64,000 nucleotides of DNA from Tragulus kanchil (Eukaryota; Chordata; Mammalia; Artiodactyla; Tragulidae). The notes beneath the pieces are model-generated. The model was not told the origin of the DNA. It ran no database searches and saw only the letters and a program-made list of their open reading frames with translations. The stretch spans positions 173,129,979 to 173,193,978 of the forward strand of contig JAIOJX010000032.1 of NCBI GenBank assembly GCA_022376925.1, in the 5' to 3' direction. Of this stretch, positions 45,240 through 56,444 are shown piece by piece (the stretch's first letter is position 1; every line of letters begins with the position of its first letter). A program made the translations under genes and the position numbers.

Positions 45240-45450
45240 ACCGTCCGTGTGTTTGTCCTTAGTCCCATCTGATTCTCTGGGACCGTGTGGACTGTGGCCC
45301 CCAGGCTCCCCTGTCCATGGGGCTCTCCAGGCAGGAACGCTGGAGTGGGGCGCCACGCCCTCCTCCAGGGGACCTTCCCGACCCAGGGACGGAACCGGGT
45401 CTCCTGCGCTGTGGGCAGATTCTTTTCTGTGAGTCAGCAGGGAAGCGCCT
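45240..45450 (-). repeat. Bov-tA SINE (antisense)
   Basis: GATTCTCTGGGACCGTGTGG, then CTCCCCTGTCCATGGGGCTC, CCCTCCTCCAGGGGACCTTC and GCAGATTCTTTTCTGTGAG. Diverged antisense copy. Confidence 0.9.
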
Positions 45451-46439
45451 GGAGACGGTCCACCTTTCTCAGATCCCAGGAGGCGTGCGCGGTGGAGCAG
45501 GACTTGGACAGGAGAGGGTGGAGGAGGAGGCGCGGAGCCTGGGTCGGGCCGGGAGGAGGGCGTGATCTCGGACGGCCTCGGCCTGCAGCTGCTCGAAGCG
45601 GGGCTTCCGTTCCCGGCCGGAGACTGAACTCAGATTGCGGGGGTGAGAGCAGCGAACCCTGGCCGTTAGACCCGTGCTCAGTGACGAGGCCCTGGCCCTT
45701 CGGCTCTGCGGAAGAAAGAATGCCCACAAAGACGGAAAGTAGTGAAACAATAGAGCGCGGTTAGGAGAAAAAAAGTACAGTATGTGTGGAAGGACACAGG
45801 GCAGACTCACAGCCGTCACAGCTGTGACCTCGTGGTAGTTGGAATTACTTCTGTGGGACGTTTCTGCGGGATTTCCTCTGACCAGTCGTTTTGATTAGCC
45901 TGGTTCTGAGCCCATATTTGGTATCTCTCAGGATCCGCCTGTGTCTGTGCATGCATCGCTCAGCCAAGATGGATTCTACCGCAAAGGCCTATGGGTAGCT
46001 GGCCCCAGTTGGCATCGCGCCGCTTGTGACCGCCAAGGAGAGTGGCAGTCTGCGCCTGCGTGGCTGGGGAGGTCTTCTGCCTTTGAGAGTAAGGAACACG
46101 CGGTCCGACGAGGCCTCGCCTCCTCTCTCAGTTGTCCTGCTGTTGAGCTTTAGAGCGCTGGTCCACAGTCGGTTCCCGGGGGGGCTGGGTCCGGCTGCCT
46201 CCCGCCTCTCGGGGAGGCTGTGAGGATCGGGGAGGCGCAGTCCAGCTGACGTGCAGAGGTCAGGGAGTGGGCCAAGGGGGCTCTTTCTCGCTTGCAAGTA
46301 AAGACCTCTGGGAACAAATCCAGGAGTGACCCCGGGCTCCCTAGGTTGGCCTAGAATTGCCTCCCAGGGTCCCCCTCCTCGTCCTCCTCCTGCCCCAGAG
46401 CAGGTCGCTAGCCCGGAGCCGAGGCGGAGACGGGAGTCC

Positions 46440-46515
46440 GGAGTCTTGGGTTCCAGTTCCTTCTCTGCTGTGTGACCTTGAGAGACCCTGCCCTCTCTAG
46501 GGCTCAGTTTCTGAG
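46440..46515 (+). repeat. MIR SINE relic
   Basis: TCTGCTGTGTGACCTTGAGA, then CTAGGGCTCAGTTTCTGAGG: MIR core in sense orientation. Confidence 0.7.
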
Positions 46516-47124
46516 GTACGACTCCTTCCTCAGTCAGGGGACTGGCTTGCGTGGCCTGAGAGCAAGCCCGGGTTGGTGGCCCGTGGCAGGAAAAGCTGGC
46601 CAGAGCCGTCTGCTGGGTCAGTAGGACAGGAGTGAGGGAGTGAGCAGCGCCTCGTGTGCCCTCGCCACGGATCCCGCTCTGCCACGTTCCCTGGGCCGCG
46701 CAGGCGGGTCTGAGACACCCTCGCCCTTCAGGGCCTCAGCGTCTGCCGGGAGACACAGACCTTGACTTGCGTGACCGGTGTGGGGCGGGTGCTGGGGGCT
46801 TTCACGGCCTCCCCGCCCCCGGCCAGGAAAGGGGCCCGGCCGTGGCTGCAGCCCCTGCCGTGGCGGTGGGCATCGACTGGTGCTGAGCTCTGAGCCCGGC
46901 CAGGGGGCTGCGGTCACGTGTTCAGTTAGCAGCCTTGAACCAAGGCAGGGATGGAGCTCGGCCAGACCTGCTCCTGCCGGGGAAGACTGACGGCGAGAGC
47001 TCCCATCACGGTGCAGGCGGTACGTGCCGGGACGGCGGTGCCTCCAGGTGGAGGAGCAGCGTGGGGGCACCGCAGAGCCTGCTGGGTGGGCTGTCAGCAA
47101 ATGGACACGGTGTGGCTTGAGGAG

Positions 47125-47545
47125 GGTCAGCTCCGCGGATGAACAGACAGAAGGCTGGAGGGCAGACGCCTGGGAGGAAGGACTGATGGACCCGAGTGTC
47201 AAGAAGGGGTGGATGAGCGGCTGGATGGAGGAACTGATGAGGATTCTGGACTGGATGGATGGAAGCTATCAGCTGTGTGGGTGGGCAGATAGGCGGAAGG
47301 ATGGACTTCTCTGCATAAGAGTGGATGGAGGGAAGGATCTAAAATGGACGGATGGATGTCAGTGGATACATGGATAGAGGGCTGAACGGGTACGTGTCAG
47401 AGAGAGGATGGATACAGGCCTGAGAAAGTGGATAGATGCCAAATGGATTCGGTCAGTGTGTGGATGCCGGGCTGGAAGAATGGGGACCTGAATAATGTCA
47501 ATAAGATGACACGTAAGAACGGAGGGACGGATGGGTGGGTGGAGG
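47125..47545 (+). repeat. Degenerate GGAT/TGGA minisatellite
   Basis: About 420 bases dominated by TGGATGGA-like words (GGATGAGCGGCTGGATGGAG, CTGGATGGATGGAAGC, GGACGGATGGATG) with much interruption. It is an old expanded (GGAT)n array that has decayed. The resulting frames, rich in W, M, D and G residues, are not genes. Confidence 0.85.
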
Positions 47546-48384
47546 GAGGCAGGGGGAGTGGGTTCCCACTAGCGGTTGAGTGGTGCCTGGGGTGGATGGG
47601 CGGAGCATCAGGCTCGCATGGCCCCAGACCCTCCCCTTCCACGATCCCACAGCAGGGAGCCTGGAGCGAGGGCGCGGGCCAGGAGGCCTCTCCACCCGTG
47701 TGCCCGAGACAGGCTCAGGGCGCCATGAGCCGCGGTGTAGCCTCTCGTAAAGACAGGCGACCAGCAGGGACCCCGGAAGACGTCCTGGAGGTCTGGGCGG
47801 CTCGCGTGCCTCTGCTGAGGCGGAGAGGCTGGGGCCCCGTTCAGAGCGCAGACATGGCCGCGAGCACGGGTGCGGGACTGGGGCCGCCCTCGAGGGCCCT
47901 CTGGCCAGCCCGGAAGTAGCCAGAAACAGAGGCAGCGTGGCGGGAAGTGTGAGACTCCTCAGACCAGAATGTCCTCGTCCGTGAAAGAGGGGGCTGGTGA
48001 TAGAAACATCCGCACTGGAGCGAGGGAGGCCTGGAGGGGGTGCTGGCCATAGTTCTGGCCTGTGGCCGGCCGTGGCTGGTTCCTAGTCAGCCCTCGGAGC
48101 CCGTGTCCTGCGCCAAGAGACGGGACGGCACGTCCCAGCCTGGGGGGGGGGGGCCGTGATGTCCGTGCATGCTCAGCCTGCCACTGCCACCGCCACCCTC
48201 GCCCCAGCCGCAGGGTCCCACCGCACCCCGTGTCCGGGTCTCCCCATGCCGGCTCCAGGAGGCAGCTGGACGTTGGATCCCTCCTCCCTCGGAGCTCACA
48301 GGTACCCGCTTCCCCTCCTTGGGGGCAAGGTGGGGCCGGCGGTGGAGGAGGGGCTGAGGGGGTCCCGGAGTGAAGCCTGGCTTG

Positions 48385-48575
48385 ATGCCTGAGCTCTGCG
48401 GTTCCCATCCTGGGCCTGCCACACCCCAGCCGTGGGACCCTGGGCAAGTCACGCGGCCCCCGTGAGAGCCTGCTCCTTTAAACAAAGACAGGGCTCGCGG
48501 CCGTCCCACCTCCCAGGACCGGGCGAGGACCTGGGCGATGACGTGGGGCCGGCGCACAGTAGGGGCTCGGGAAGC
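48385..48575 (+). repeat. MIR SINE relic
   Basis: CCGTGGGACCCTGGGCAAGT followed by CACGCGGCCC, and later GGCGCACAGTAGGGGCTCGG, match MIR from its core to its 3' end. Repeated at 49454-49644 by D12. Confidence 0.75.
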
Positions 48576-49453
48576 GGGGCCGGAGCAGATGAGTCAAGAG
48601 GCAGGGGCGGCCGAGGCAGGGGCCAGAAGCCCTTTCAGGAGAGGCAGCCCGGGCTGCGGATAGGTGAGCAGGCCCAGGCTGCGAGCCGTGGCAGCCGACA
48701 GCATCCTCCGGGGCCTTGGGCCCAGGCGGCGGAGAGCCAAAGGGTTGTTATGACAACAGGAACTTGTCTGAGGCAGCCGGTAACTCTGGGAGAGGCTCAG
48801 AGGACCGGCTGGCCAGGGCCCCTAGAACATTCCTGCGACGGCACGTCGCGGGCGGTGGCCCCAGCAGAGCCCCGGGCTCGGGGGTGCTGAGGTCCCGTGG
48901 GATGCCCGGTGTCACGCTGAAGGCTCCCAGCAGGCCCTCTACACCCGGCCTGCGTCGCAGTCCACGGCTGGGCCTGACTTGCCTGGGAGCAGCTGTGGGG
49001 TTGGAGGTGAGCTTGACCTTGGATCTGCCAGCCTCTAGGTTTTGTTCACGCTGGTAATGGAGCAGGGCTGGATGGCTGCACCTGGGAGGGCTTGTCCAAG
49101 CACAGTGAGGTGGCCTTCCAGGGGCAGGGGACGGGCACTGTGGCCTTCCGAGCCGAGGCTGGTTCCTAGTCAGCCCTCGGAGCCCGTGTCCTGCGCCAAG
49201 AGCGGGACGCACGTCCCAGCCTGGGGCCGTGATGTCCGTGCATGCTCAGCCTGCCACTGCCACCGCCACCTCGCCCCAGCCGCAGGGTCCCACCGCACCC
49301 GTGTCCGGGTCTCCCATGCCGGCTCAGGAGGCAGCTGGACGTTGGATCCCTCCTCCCTCGGAGCTCACAGGTACCCGCTTCCCCTCCTTGGGGGCAAGGT
49401 GGGGCCGGCGGTGGAGGAGGGGCTGAGGGGGTCCCGGAGTGAAGCCTGGCTTG

Positions 49454-49644
49454 ATGCCTGAGCTCTGCGGTTCCCATCCTGGGCCTGCCACACCCCAGCC
49501 GTGGGACCCTGGGCAAGTCACGCGGCCCCCGTGAGAGCCTGCTCCTTTAAACAAAGACAGGGCTCGCGGCCGTCCCACCTCCCAGGACCGGGCGAGGACC
49601 TGGGCGATGACGTGGGGCCGGCGCACAGTAGGGGCTCGGGAAGC
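49454..49644 (+). repeat. MIR SINE relic, D12 copy
   Basis: Same element as 48385-48575 at offset 1069. Confidence 0.75.
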
Positions 49645-50315
49645 GGGGCCGGAGCAGATGAGTCAAGAGGCAGGGGCGGCCGAGGCAGGGGCCAGAAGCC
49701 CTTTCAGGAGAGGCAGCCCGGGCTGCGGATAGGTGAGCAGGCCCAGGCTGCGAGCCGTGGCAGCCGACAGCATCCTCCGGGGCCTTGGGCCCAGGCGGCG
49801 GAGAGCCAAAGGGTTGTTATGACAACAGGAACTTGTCTGAGGCAGCCGGTAACTCTGGGAGAGGCTCAGAGGACCGGCTGGCCAGGGCCCCTAGAACATT
49901 CCTGCGACGGCACGTCGCGGGCGGTGGCCCCAGCAGAGCCCCGGGCTCGGGGGTGCTGAGGTCCCGTGGGATGCCCGGTGTCACGCTGAAGGCTCCCAGC
50001 AGGCCCTCTACACCCGGCCTGCGTCGCAGTCCACGGCTGGGCCTGACTTGCCTGGGAGCAGCTGTGGGGTTGGAGGTGAGCTTGACCTTGGATCTGCCAG
50101 CCTCTAGGTTTTGTTCACGCTGGTAATGGAGCAGGGCTGGATGGCTGCACCTGGGGAGGGCTTGTCCAAGCACAGTGAGGTGGCCTTCCAGGGGCCGCGG
50201 GGGTGGACGGGAGCACTGTGGCCTTCCCGAGAGCCGAGGCCCCTGACTCCCATGTTCTCCTGCCCGGAGCCCCACCCAGAGGAGGTCCCCGCCAGGCTGA
50301 CCCGGGGGTTGCTGT

Positions 50316-50565
50316 CCAGTCGCCAAGTCACGTCCGCCTCTCTGGGACCCCGTGGACTGCAGCACGCCAGGCCCCCCGTCCTCCACTCGGTCCCGGAGTT
50401 TGCCCAAATTCACGTCCATCGAGTCAGTGATGCCATCCCACCATCTCATCCTCCGCTGCCTCCCTCTTCTTTTGCCGTCGGTTTTTCCCAGCATCAGGGC
50501 CTTGTCTAACGCGTCGGCTCTTCACATCCGGTGGCCAACGTATTGGAGCCACGAGTTCAGCCTCG
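50316..50565 (-). mobile_element. BovB LINE 3' end (antisense)
   Basis: CCAGTCGCCAAGTCACGTCC, GGACTGCAGCACGCCAGGCC, then antisense code for the BovB C-terminus (minus-strand peptide GRQRRMRWWDGITDSMDVN) and CATCCGGTGGCCAACGTATT. A 250-base 3' remnant. Confidence 0.88.
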
Positions 50566-51486
50566 GTCCTTCCGAGGGGATGCATTCACTGGTTGCTCCA
50601 TTTGAGAGCCGCGTGTGGAGGGCCTCCTCTGTGCCAGGCCTTGCGTCGGGTGGAACTTACATTCTAGGAATATTCACAAACAGATACCCGTGGACAGGTC
50701 AGCTACAACGAGGAGGCCTGCCGCCAGGCTGTCGCGGGGGTGCCCGGTCCCATCTGGAGGGTGGAAGGCGCACGGTGGCGGATCTGGGCCCCGAAGGGCA
50801 GATGGGAGGAGGAGGGAAGGCGAGGGCTCCGGGCAGAGGGAACAGCCTTCAGGAGCTACATGCACGTTCCTGCTGGGCCGGGGAGAGGATAAGAAGACCC
50901 TGGGCCGTTAGGGTCTTGCAGGGCGTGTGAATGCATGCCGCCGTCTGGCTGTCTGGTCTGTGATTTCAAAAGTTCCCGCTGGCTTGTTTGTGGAAGGGAC
51001 CAGGCTGGGGATGACAGCCCCACGGAGAGGGGACCGGAGGCGTCCAGAAGATGAGACGCGGTGGCTCTGGGGACCAGCAAGGTGATGGCGAGGACGGAGG
51101 GAGGCAGCCGGGTCTCGGGGAGGCTGAACCGTCCCGGCCTGGCGGTCAAGGGTTCAGTGGGGGGAGTCCAGCCCACTTCCATCCCTCTCCTAGGCAGCTG
51201 AACCCATGAATTTTTCCAGACGTTCAGTCCCAGGTGCTATGAGACTTTCAGAGAGGTGTCCAGTTGAGCTCAGGAAAGAAGGGGTCCCCAGCACTTGATA
51301 TGAGATGTCCAGGCATGGCTGGGTAGGCAGAAGCCCCAGAGGCAGGCACAGCCAAAGAGAGCCTAGGCCATCCTCCCAGCAGCCCCTGAAGCCAGGGCCA
51401 GAGATCACGGCCAAGGGCCCGGGGCTGCCAGCCCCAGCGAGCCTTCGTTTGACTCCGCAGTTGCGTCCCAGGAAGGAGTCCGGCCT
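50566..51486. other. GC-rich sequence with old repeat traces
   Basis: 50600-50950 (GTGTGGAGGGCCTCCTCTGT, GAACTTACATTCTAGGAAT, GGGCAGAGGGAACAGCC) resembles an ancient mammalian repeat I cannot classify. The rest is unique, and no gene is seen. Confidence 0.4.
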
Positions 51487-53550
51487 GGCCCCTGGCCTCC
51501 TGAGATGCATCAGTGTGTCTGCCTTCCTGCGGAAGGGCCAGGGATGGGCTCTGGCCCTTCCCGGGGGTAACCTCCCCACCCCACTCCACGCCTAACTACT
51601 ACACTCTGGGCCTCCACGTGCCCAGGGCTCTCGCCCCATAGCGTTGTCAACCACGGGTCCTCACCGTATCCCCGGTGTATCCGTGAGGAACTGCACACAG
51701 CTGCCGGTCACAGAGACTGGAAATAACCATGACTTAGAGAAGACAGGGCGCTCTTTCTCTCAAGTCAGAGATGTGGCAATCCCCGAGGTAGGTCACCAGG
51801 AACCCAACTGCTTCTGTCTTTCTGCTCCTTTAGCCTTTGTATGTGGCTTCTGCCGCGCGTTTGCCTCATGGTGCAAAATAGCTGCGGTCACTCCAACCAT
51901 CCCTTGCGTATTCCAGATGAGAAGTAAGAGAGTTTGGAAGTGGGAGCGAAAAAGAGCACAGGCAAACTTTCTGACCCCCTTTAAGGAGGAGGCACACCTG
52001 GTCATTTCCGTTTACTTCTCATTGGCTGCCCCCGGCTGCAGAGGAGCCTGGGAAAGCTTGCCTCCCAGAATGAAAGAACAAGACAAGGGGCATGAGCGTG
52101 GGCCAGCAGCCGTCCGCACTGCAGCCTCCCGGGGCGCCCCGGGAGGCCGTCCTCATCTCCCCTCCTCCGGGCCCCATGCCCACCCAGGCCCAGCTCACCC
52201 CGGCAGACCCGAGGAGACACGGCGAGCAGCGCGTGTGAGGCCCCGCCCGGGCGCCCCTGCCCCCAGCACACAGCGGGCGTTTGCTCAGGGCAGGCGGCCT
52301 CGCCAGGCGATGCAGGGCCCAGGACGTGACCTTCCCTCCTCTAGCACTTTCTAAGCCCTGAAGCCCGGTTCCCATTTAGCGAGAATCAATGAAGGGGGCA
52401 GGCTGCCCCCTGCCACGTGCCGCCTGGATCGATGGGGGCGGTGCCCAGCTGACCACTGGCCAGTGAGGGACCCGTGGCCCTGCCCCCCTCCAGAGGCTGC
52501 AGGGGCCCAGCCACGGGGAAGTGGCCCTGGCCTCCTGAGATGCATCAGTGTGTCTGCCTTCCTGCGGAAGGGCCAGGGATGGGCTCTGGCCCTTCCCGGG
52601 GGTAACCTCCCCACCCCACTCCACGCCTAACTACTACACTCTGGGCCTCCACGTGCCCAGGGCTCTCGCCCCATAGCGTTGTCAACCACGGGTCCTCACC
52701 GTATCCCCGGTGTATCCGTGAGGAACTGCACACAGCTGCCGGTCACAGAGACTGGAAATAACCATGACTTAGAGAAGACAGGGCGCTCTTTCTCTCAAGT
52801 CAGAGATGTGGCAATCCCCGAGGTAGGTCACCAGGAACCCAACTGCTTCTGTCTTTCTGCTCCTTTAGCCTTTGTATGTGGCTTCTGCCGCGCGTTTGCC
52901 TCATGGTGCAAAATAGCTGCGGTCACTCCAACCATCCCTTGCGTATTCCAGATGAGAAGTAAGAGAGTTTGGAAGTGGGAGCGAAAAAGAGCACAGGCAA
53001 ACTTTCTGACCCCCTTTAAGGAGGAGGCACACCTGGTCATTTCCGTTTACTTCTCATTGGCTGCCCCCGGCTGCAGAGGAGCCTGGGAAAGCTTGCCTCC
53101 CAGAATGAAAGAACAAGACAAGGGGCATGAGCGTGGGCCAGCAGCCGTCCGCACTGCAGCCTCCCGGGGCGCCCCGGGAGGCCGTCCTCATCTCCCCTCC
53201 TCCGGGCCCCATGCCCACCCAGGCCCAGCTCACCCCGGCAGACCCGAGGAGACACGGCGAGCAGCGCGTGTGAGGCCCCGCCCGGGCGCCCCTGCCCCCA
53301 GCACACAGCGGGCGTTTGCTCAGGGCAGGCGGCCTCGCCAGGCGATGCAGGGCCCAGGACGTGACCTTCCCTCCTCTAGCACTTTCTAAGCCCTGAAGCC
53401 CGGTTCCCATTTAGCGAGAATCAATGAAGGGGGCAGGCTGCCCCCTGCCACGTGCCGCCTGGATCGATGGGGGCGGTGCCCAGCTGACCACTGGCCAGTG
53501 AGGGACCCGTGGCCCTGCCCCCCTCCAGAGGCTGCAGGGGCCCAGCCACG
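51487..53550 (+). repeat. D13: 1035-base direct tandem duplication
   Basis: Copy 1 is 51487-52518 and copy 2 is 52522-53550. Copy 1 ends CCAGCCACGGGGAAGTGGCC, and copy 2 ends CCAGCCACGTGGGGGGAGGG. The start of copy 2 lacks a C (GGCCCTGG against GGCCCCTGG). Confidence 0.96.
51700..52060 (-). repeat. Ancient interspersed repeat, unclassified
   Basis: GGTCACTCCAACCATCCCTT, then GCACACCTGGTCATTTCCG and CTCATTGGCTGC, CAGAGGAGCCTGGGAAAG resemble the widespread old element reading 'cattggctagaactcagtcac...ctgcaagggaggctgggaaa'. Repeated at 52735-53095 by D13. The 236-codon frame across it is therefore not a gene. Confidence 0.45.
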
Positions 53551-53640
53551 TGGGGGGAGGGAAGTGGGGGTCGGCGAGGCTCTTGGAGAGGCCTCACCCT
53601 GGACGGACGGAGAAGGATGCTTTCGGGGCCTGTCTCCCAG

Positions 53641-54252
53641 GCACCGGGCCCAGACCCCGGGGTCCCCCGGCAGGATGGCCACGGCTCCCTCGTGGAGCCC
53701 AGGGCCGAAGTCCCCCGGGACGCCTGCAGAGAGCCCCTCAGAGACTGCAAGCCAAGCCCCACCTCAGGTCGGAACCCCAGGGGCCCGCCACCTCACCCCG
53801 GCTGGGCAGCCCAGCCCGCCCAGGAGGAGACAAAAGCATCGCCCAGCCCGCCGTCCACCCCAGAGCCCCCAGACCTGGGCGGCAGGGTGGCCCCCGGCCC
53901 TCTCGCCTGGCTGGGCCGCCGGCGGGAGGCCAGACTGCCCTTCTCCAGGTTCCTGGATGAGGTCGCTGTCCGGGTGCTGGACCCCGGGACCCTGGAGGCC
54001 TTTCGGGGGCCCAGAGGCCGCAGCCCAGAGCCCTCCCCTGGTGAGCCAGCCCCAGCCCCAGCCCAGGAGCCCCTCGAAGGAGCTGCAGCCCCAGAGAAGA
54101 TCCTGGCCCTGAGCCCACAGCGCTCCTCAGAGGCCGCCCCGGAGGCTGCAAGCAGGGCCGGGCCGGGCCGGGCCACAGAGACCGCTGGGCCTCGCGTGGG
54201 CAGCAGCAAGCACGGAGGCCCGGCCGCCTCCCCCCGGAGGCCTCCAAGCCGG
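53641..54252 (+). CDS. Candidate internal coding exon, proline-rich protein
   Basis: Exactly 612 bases (204 codons), phase 0 at both ends. The acceptor is GGCCTGTCTCCCAG|GCACCGG (53627-53640) and the donor is AAGCCGG|GTGAGTGTC at 54253. The frame is rich in P, A, G and E and looks disordered, except for a compact segment near residues 103-125 containing PFSRFLDEVAVRVLDPGTLE, which looks like a real conserved motif. An ATG at 53617 lies in frame just upstream, so it could alternatively be a first exon reading MLSGPVSQ into it. It lies downstream of the CpG-island exon in matching phase and in single-copy sequence. A second frame is also open here, as expected in GC-rich DNA, which lowers confidence. 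Family not recognised. Confidence 0.5.
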
Positions 54253-54423
54253 GTGAGTGTCGGCCCGTGCCCACCCCCCAGCGGGCAGCGGGCAGCGGTC
54301 CCTTTGTGGGTGATGGCCCCGCGAGTTCTGGCCGACTCCTTCTGAGTCCCCTCCTCACCCCCTTTCACGGGCCCAGGCCACCCAAGGAATCGGCCTCTAG
54401 GCTGGCCCTCTGGCTTTGGGGCA
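54253..54423. other. Putative intron start after candidate exon
   Basis: Follows the GTGAGTGTC donor. Unique sequence up to the left border of D14. Confidence 0.35.
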
Positions 54424-54429
54424 GGAGGC

Positions 54430-54600
54430 TATTAAGGGAGTATGCATGAATAACAACAATGATATCTTAGCAATGACAGTATCACACCCCCATCAGCAGA
54501 GGCCTTGGTTGGTGCTTTGCCATAGGGCTTTATACGATGAGTGCTTTGAGGTTTTACACCTCAGGCGTGTCGCTGTGAGGTGGGAGGTCACAGTCCCGTC
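54430..54600 (-). repeat. Possible MIR-type relic (antisense)
   Basis: GGGCTTTATACGATGAGTGC, then GGTTTTACACCTCAGGCG and CGCTGTGAGGTGGGAGG loosely follow the antisense MIR '...aagcgctttac...cacaacaaccctatgaggtagg' order. Confidence 0.4.
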
Positions 54601-55029
54601 AGGCAGACAGGCTGGTGCATGTCCTTCAAGCTGCCCACTGGATGAAGCTGGAAAATGAGGTTCTGAGTAGCCCCGGGCCTTCTGGGGAGTGAGGCCTTCG
54701 TATCTGACGAGCACATCAGCTCCCCTTCCAAACAAACACCCATCTGTCTGGTCTCAGACAGACGGGTTGAAAGACGCAATGAGACCGGCGGGGGCCGTCC
54801 TGCGGGGTCAAGTTGTGTGGCCCATCAGGGTGGCAGCATCCCCACCGGTTCATCTCCCAAACCATCTGTGTCCCCTGGGCAGGTCCTTATGGGCTGTCGA
54901 GGACACTGCCCCCTCTGGGCACAGGACTGAGGTGGCCACAGGGCCAGGGCGGTGGAGCGCTGGCCCAGACCCTTCCCAAGAACGACCTCCCCGCGGGGAG
55001 CGGTTGTGTTTCTTTGTCTGTTTGCTGAT

Positions 55030-55345
55030 TTATTTTTGGCTGGCCTGGGTCTTCGTTGCTTCTCGGGCTTTTCTGTAATGGCGGAGAGCAGGGTCTACTC
55101 TCTAGCTGCGGTCTGCTGGCTTCTCTTGTGGCAGAGCAGGAGCTCTGGGGCGTGTGGGCTTCAGCAGGTGCCGTGCGGGGGCTCAGTAGTTGCAGCTTCT
55201 GGGCTTGAGAGCGCAGGCTCATATGTTGCGGCCCGTGGGCTTCGTTGCTCCGAGGCATGTGGGACCTTCCTGGACGGGGAATCCAACGCACGTCTCCTGC
55301 ATTGGCAGGAGGATTCTTTACCACTGAGCCCCCGGGGAAGCTTAG
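55030..55345 (-). repeat. CHR-2 SINE (antisense), long copy
   Basis: Typical antisense CHR-2: TTTATTTTTGGCTGGCCTGG, GTCTTCGTTGCTTCTCGGGC, repeated CGTGGGCTTC-type blocks, GGCATGTGGGACCTTCCTGG, and an end GGATTCTTTACCACTGAGCC, CCCGGGGAAGC. Nearly full length. Confidence 0.92.
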
Positions 55346-56128
55346 GAATTGTTGTAAAAACAAAGTCCTGGGCAGTAGAAGAGTGAGGATGCTTGCTGAG
55401 CGCTTTCCTGAGCTGTTCCAGGCCTCCGCCCCTGGCCTCCGTGCCCCCTGCCCGTGACTTGGTGCCATCCTTGTGCTCCCAGATGGTGGGGTGGGGTAGG
55501 GGAGAGGCGAGGCGAGGGCCCAGGAGGAGGCTATTAAGGAGTATGCATGAATAACAACAATGATATCTTAGCAATGACAGTATCACACCCCATCAGCAGA
55601 GGCCTTGGTTGGTGCTTTGCCATAGGGCTTTATACGATGAGTGCTTTGAGGTTTTACACCTCAGGCGTGTCGCTGTGAGGTGGGAGGTCACAGTCCCGTC
55701 AGGCAGACAGGCTGGTGCATGTCCTTCAAGCTGCCCACTGGATGAAGCTGGAAAATGAGGTTCTGAGTAGCCCCGGGCCTTCTGGGGAGTGAGGCCTTCG
55801 TATCTGAGAGCACATCAGCTCCCCTTCCAAACAAACACCCATCTGTCTGGTCTCAGACAGACGGGTTGAAAGACGCAATGAGACCGGCGGGGGCCGTCCT
55901 GCGGGGTCAAGTTGTGTGGCCCATCAGGGTGGCAGCATCCCCACCGGTTCATCTCCCAAACCATCTGTGTCCCCTGGGCAGGTCCTTATGGGCTGTCGAG
56001 GACACTGCCCCCTCTGGGCACAGGACTGAGGTGGCCACAGGGCCAGGGCGGTGGAGCGCTGGCCCAGACCCTTCCCAAGAACGACCTCCCCGCGGGGAGC
56101 GGTTGTGTTTCTTTGTCTGTTTGCTGAT

Positions 56129-56444
56129 TTATTTTTGGCTGGCCTGGGTCTTCGTTGCTTCTCGGGCTTTTCTGTAATGGCGGAGAGCAGGGTCTACTCT
56201 CTAGCTGCGGTCTGCTGGCTTCTCTTGTGGCAGAGCAGGAGCTCTGGGGCGTGTGGGCTTCAGCAGGTGCCGTGCGGGGGCTCAGTAGTTGCAGCTTCTG
56301 GGCTTGAGAGCGCAGGCTCATATGTTGCGGCCCGTGGGCTTCGTTGCTCCGAGGCATGTGGGACCTTCCTGGACGGGGAATCCAACGCACGTCTCCTGCA
56401 TTGGCAGGAGGATTCTTTACCACTGAGCCCCCGGGGAAGCTTAG
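56129..56444 (-). repeat. CHR-2 SINE (antisense), D14 copy
   Basis: Second appearance, at offset 1099, of the SINE at 55030. Its last ~95 bases appear a third time at 57427 through D15. Confidence 0.92.

Larger units (their letters stand above)
43741..48072. other. GC-rich putative intron sequence
   Basis: No exon is supported here apart from the candidate first exon upstream. It contains a Bov-tA, MIR relics and a GGAT-type minisatellite, listed separately. Open frames are chance frames in GC-rich DNA. Confidence 0.4.
48073..50225 (+). repeat. D12: ~1069-base direct tandem duplication, error-rich ends
   Basis: Copy 1 is 48073-49155 and copy 2 is 49157-50225. The offset falls from 1083 to 1069 within the first ~260 bases of copy 2: CAAGAGCGGGACGC against CAAGAGACGGGACGGC, a G-run of 4 against 12, CACCTCGCC against CACCCTCGCC, and others. 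The end of copy 1 is likewise depleted (GGGCAGGGGACGGGCAC against GGGCCGCGGGGGTGGACGGGAGCAC). This is the clearest case of low-quality facing ends. Confidence 0.96.

Noticed and set aside
47125..47377. Tryptophan/methionine-rich plus-strand frame
   Set aside because: Translation of the GGAT minisatellite.
51644..52354. 236-codon frame, present twice
   Set aside because: The double occurrence is D13. The sequence overlaps an ancient interspersed repeat.
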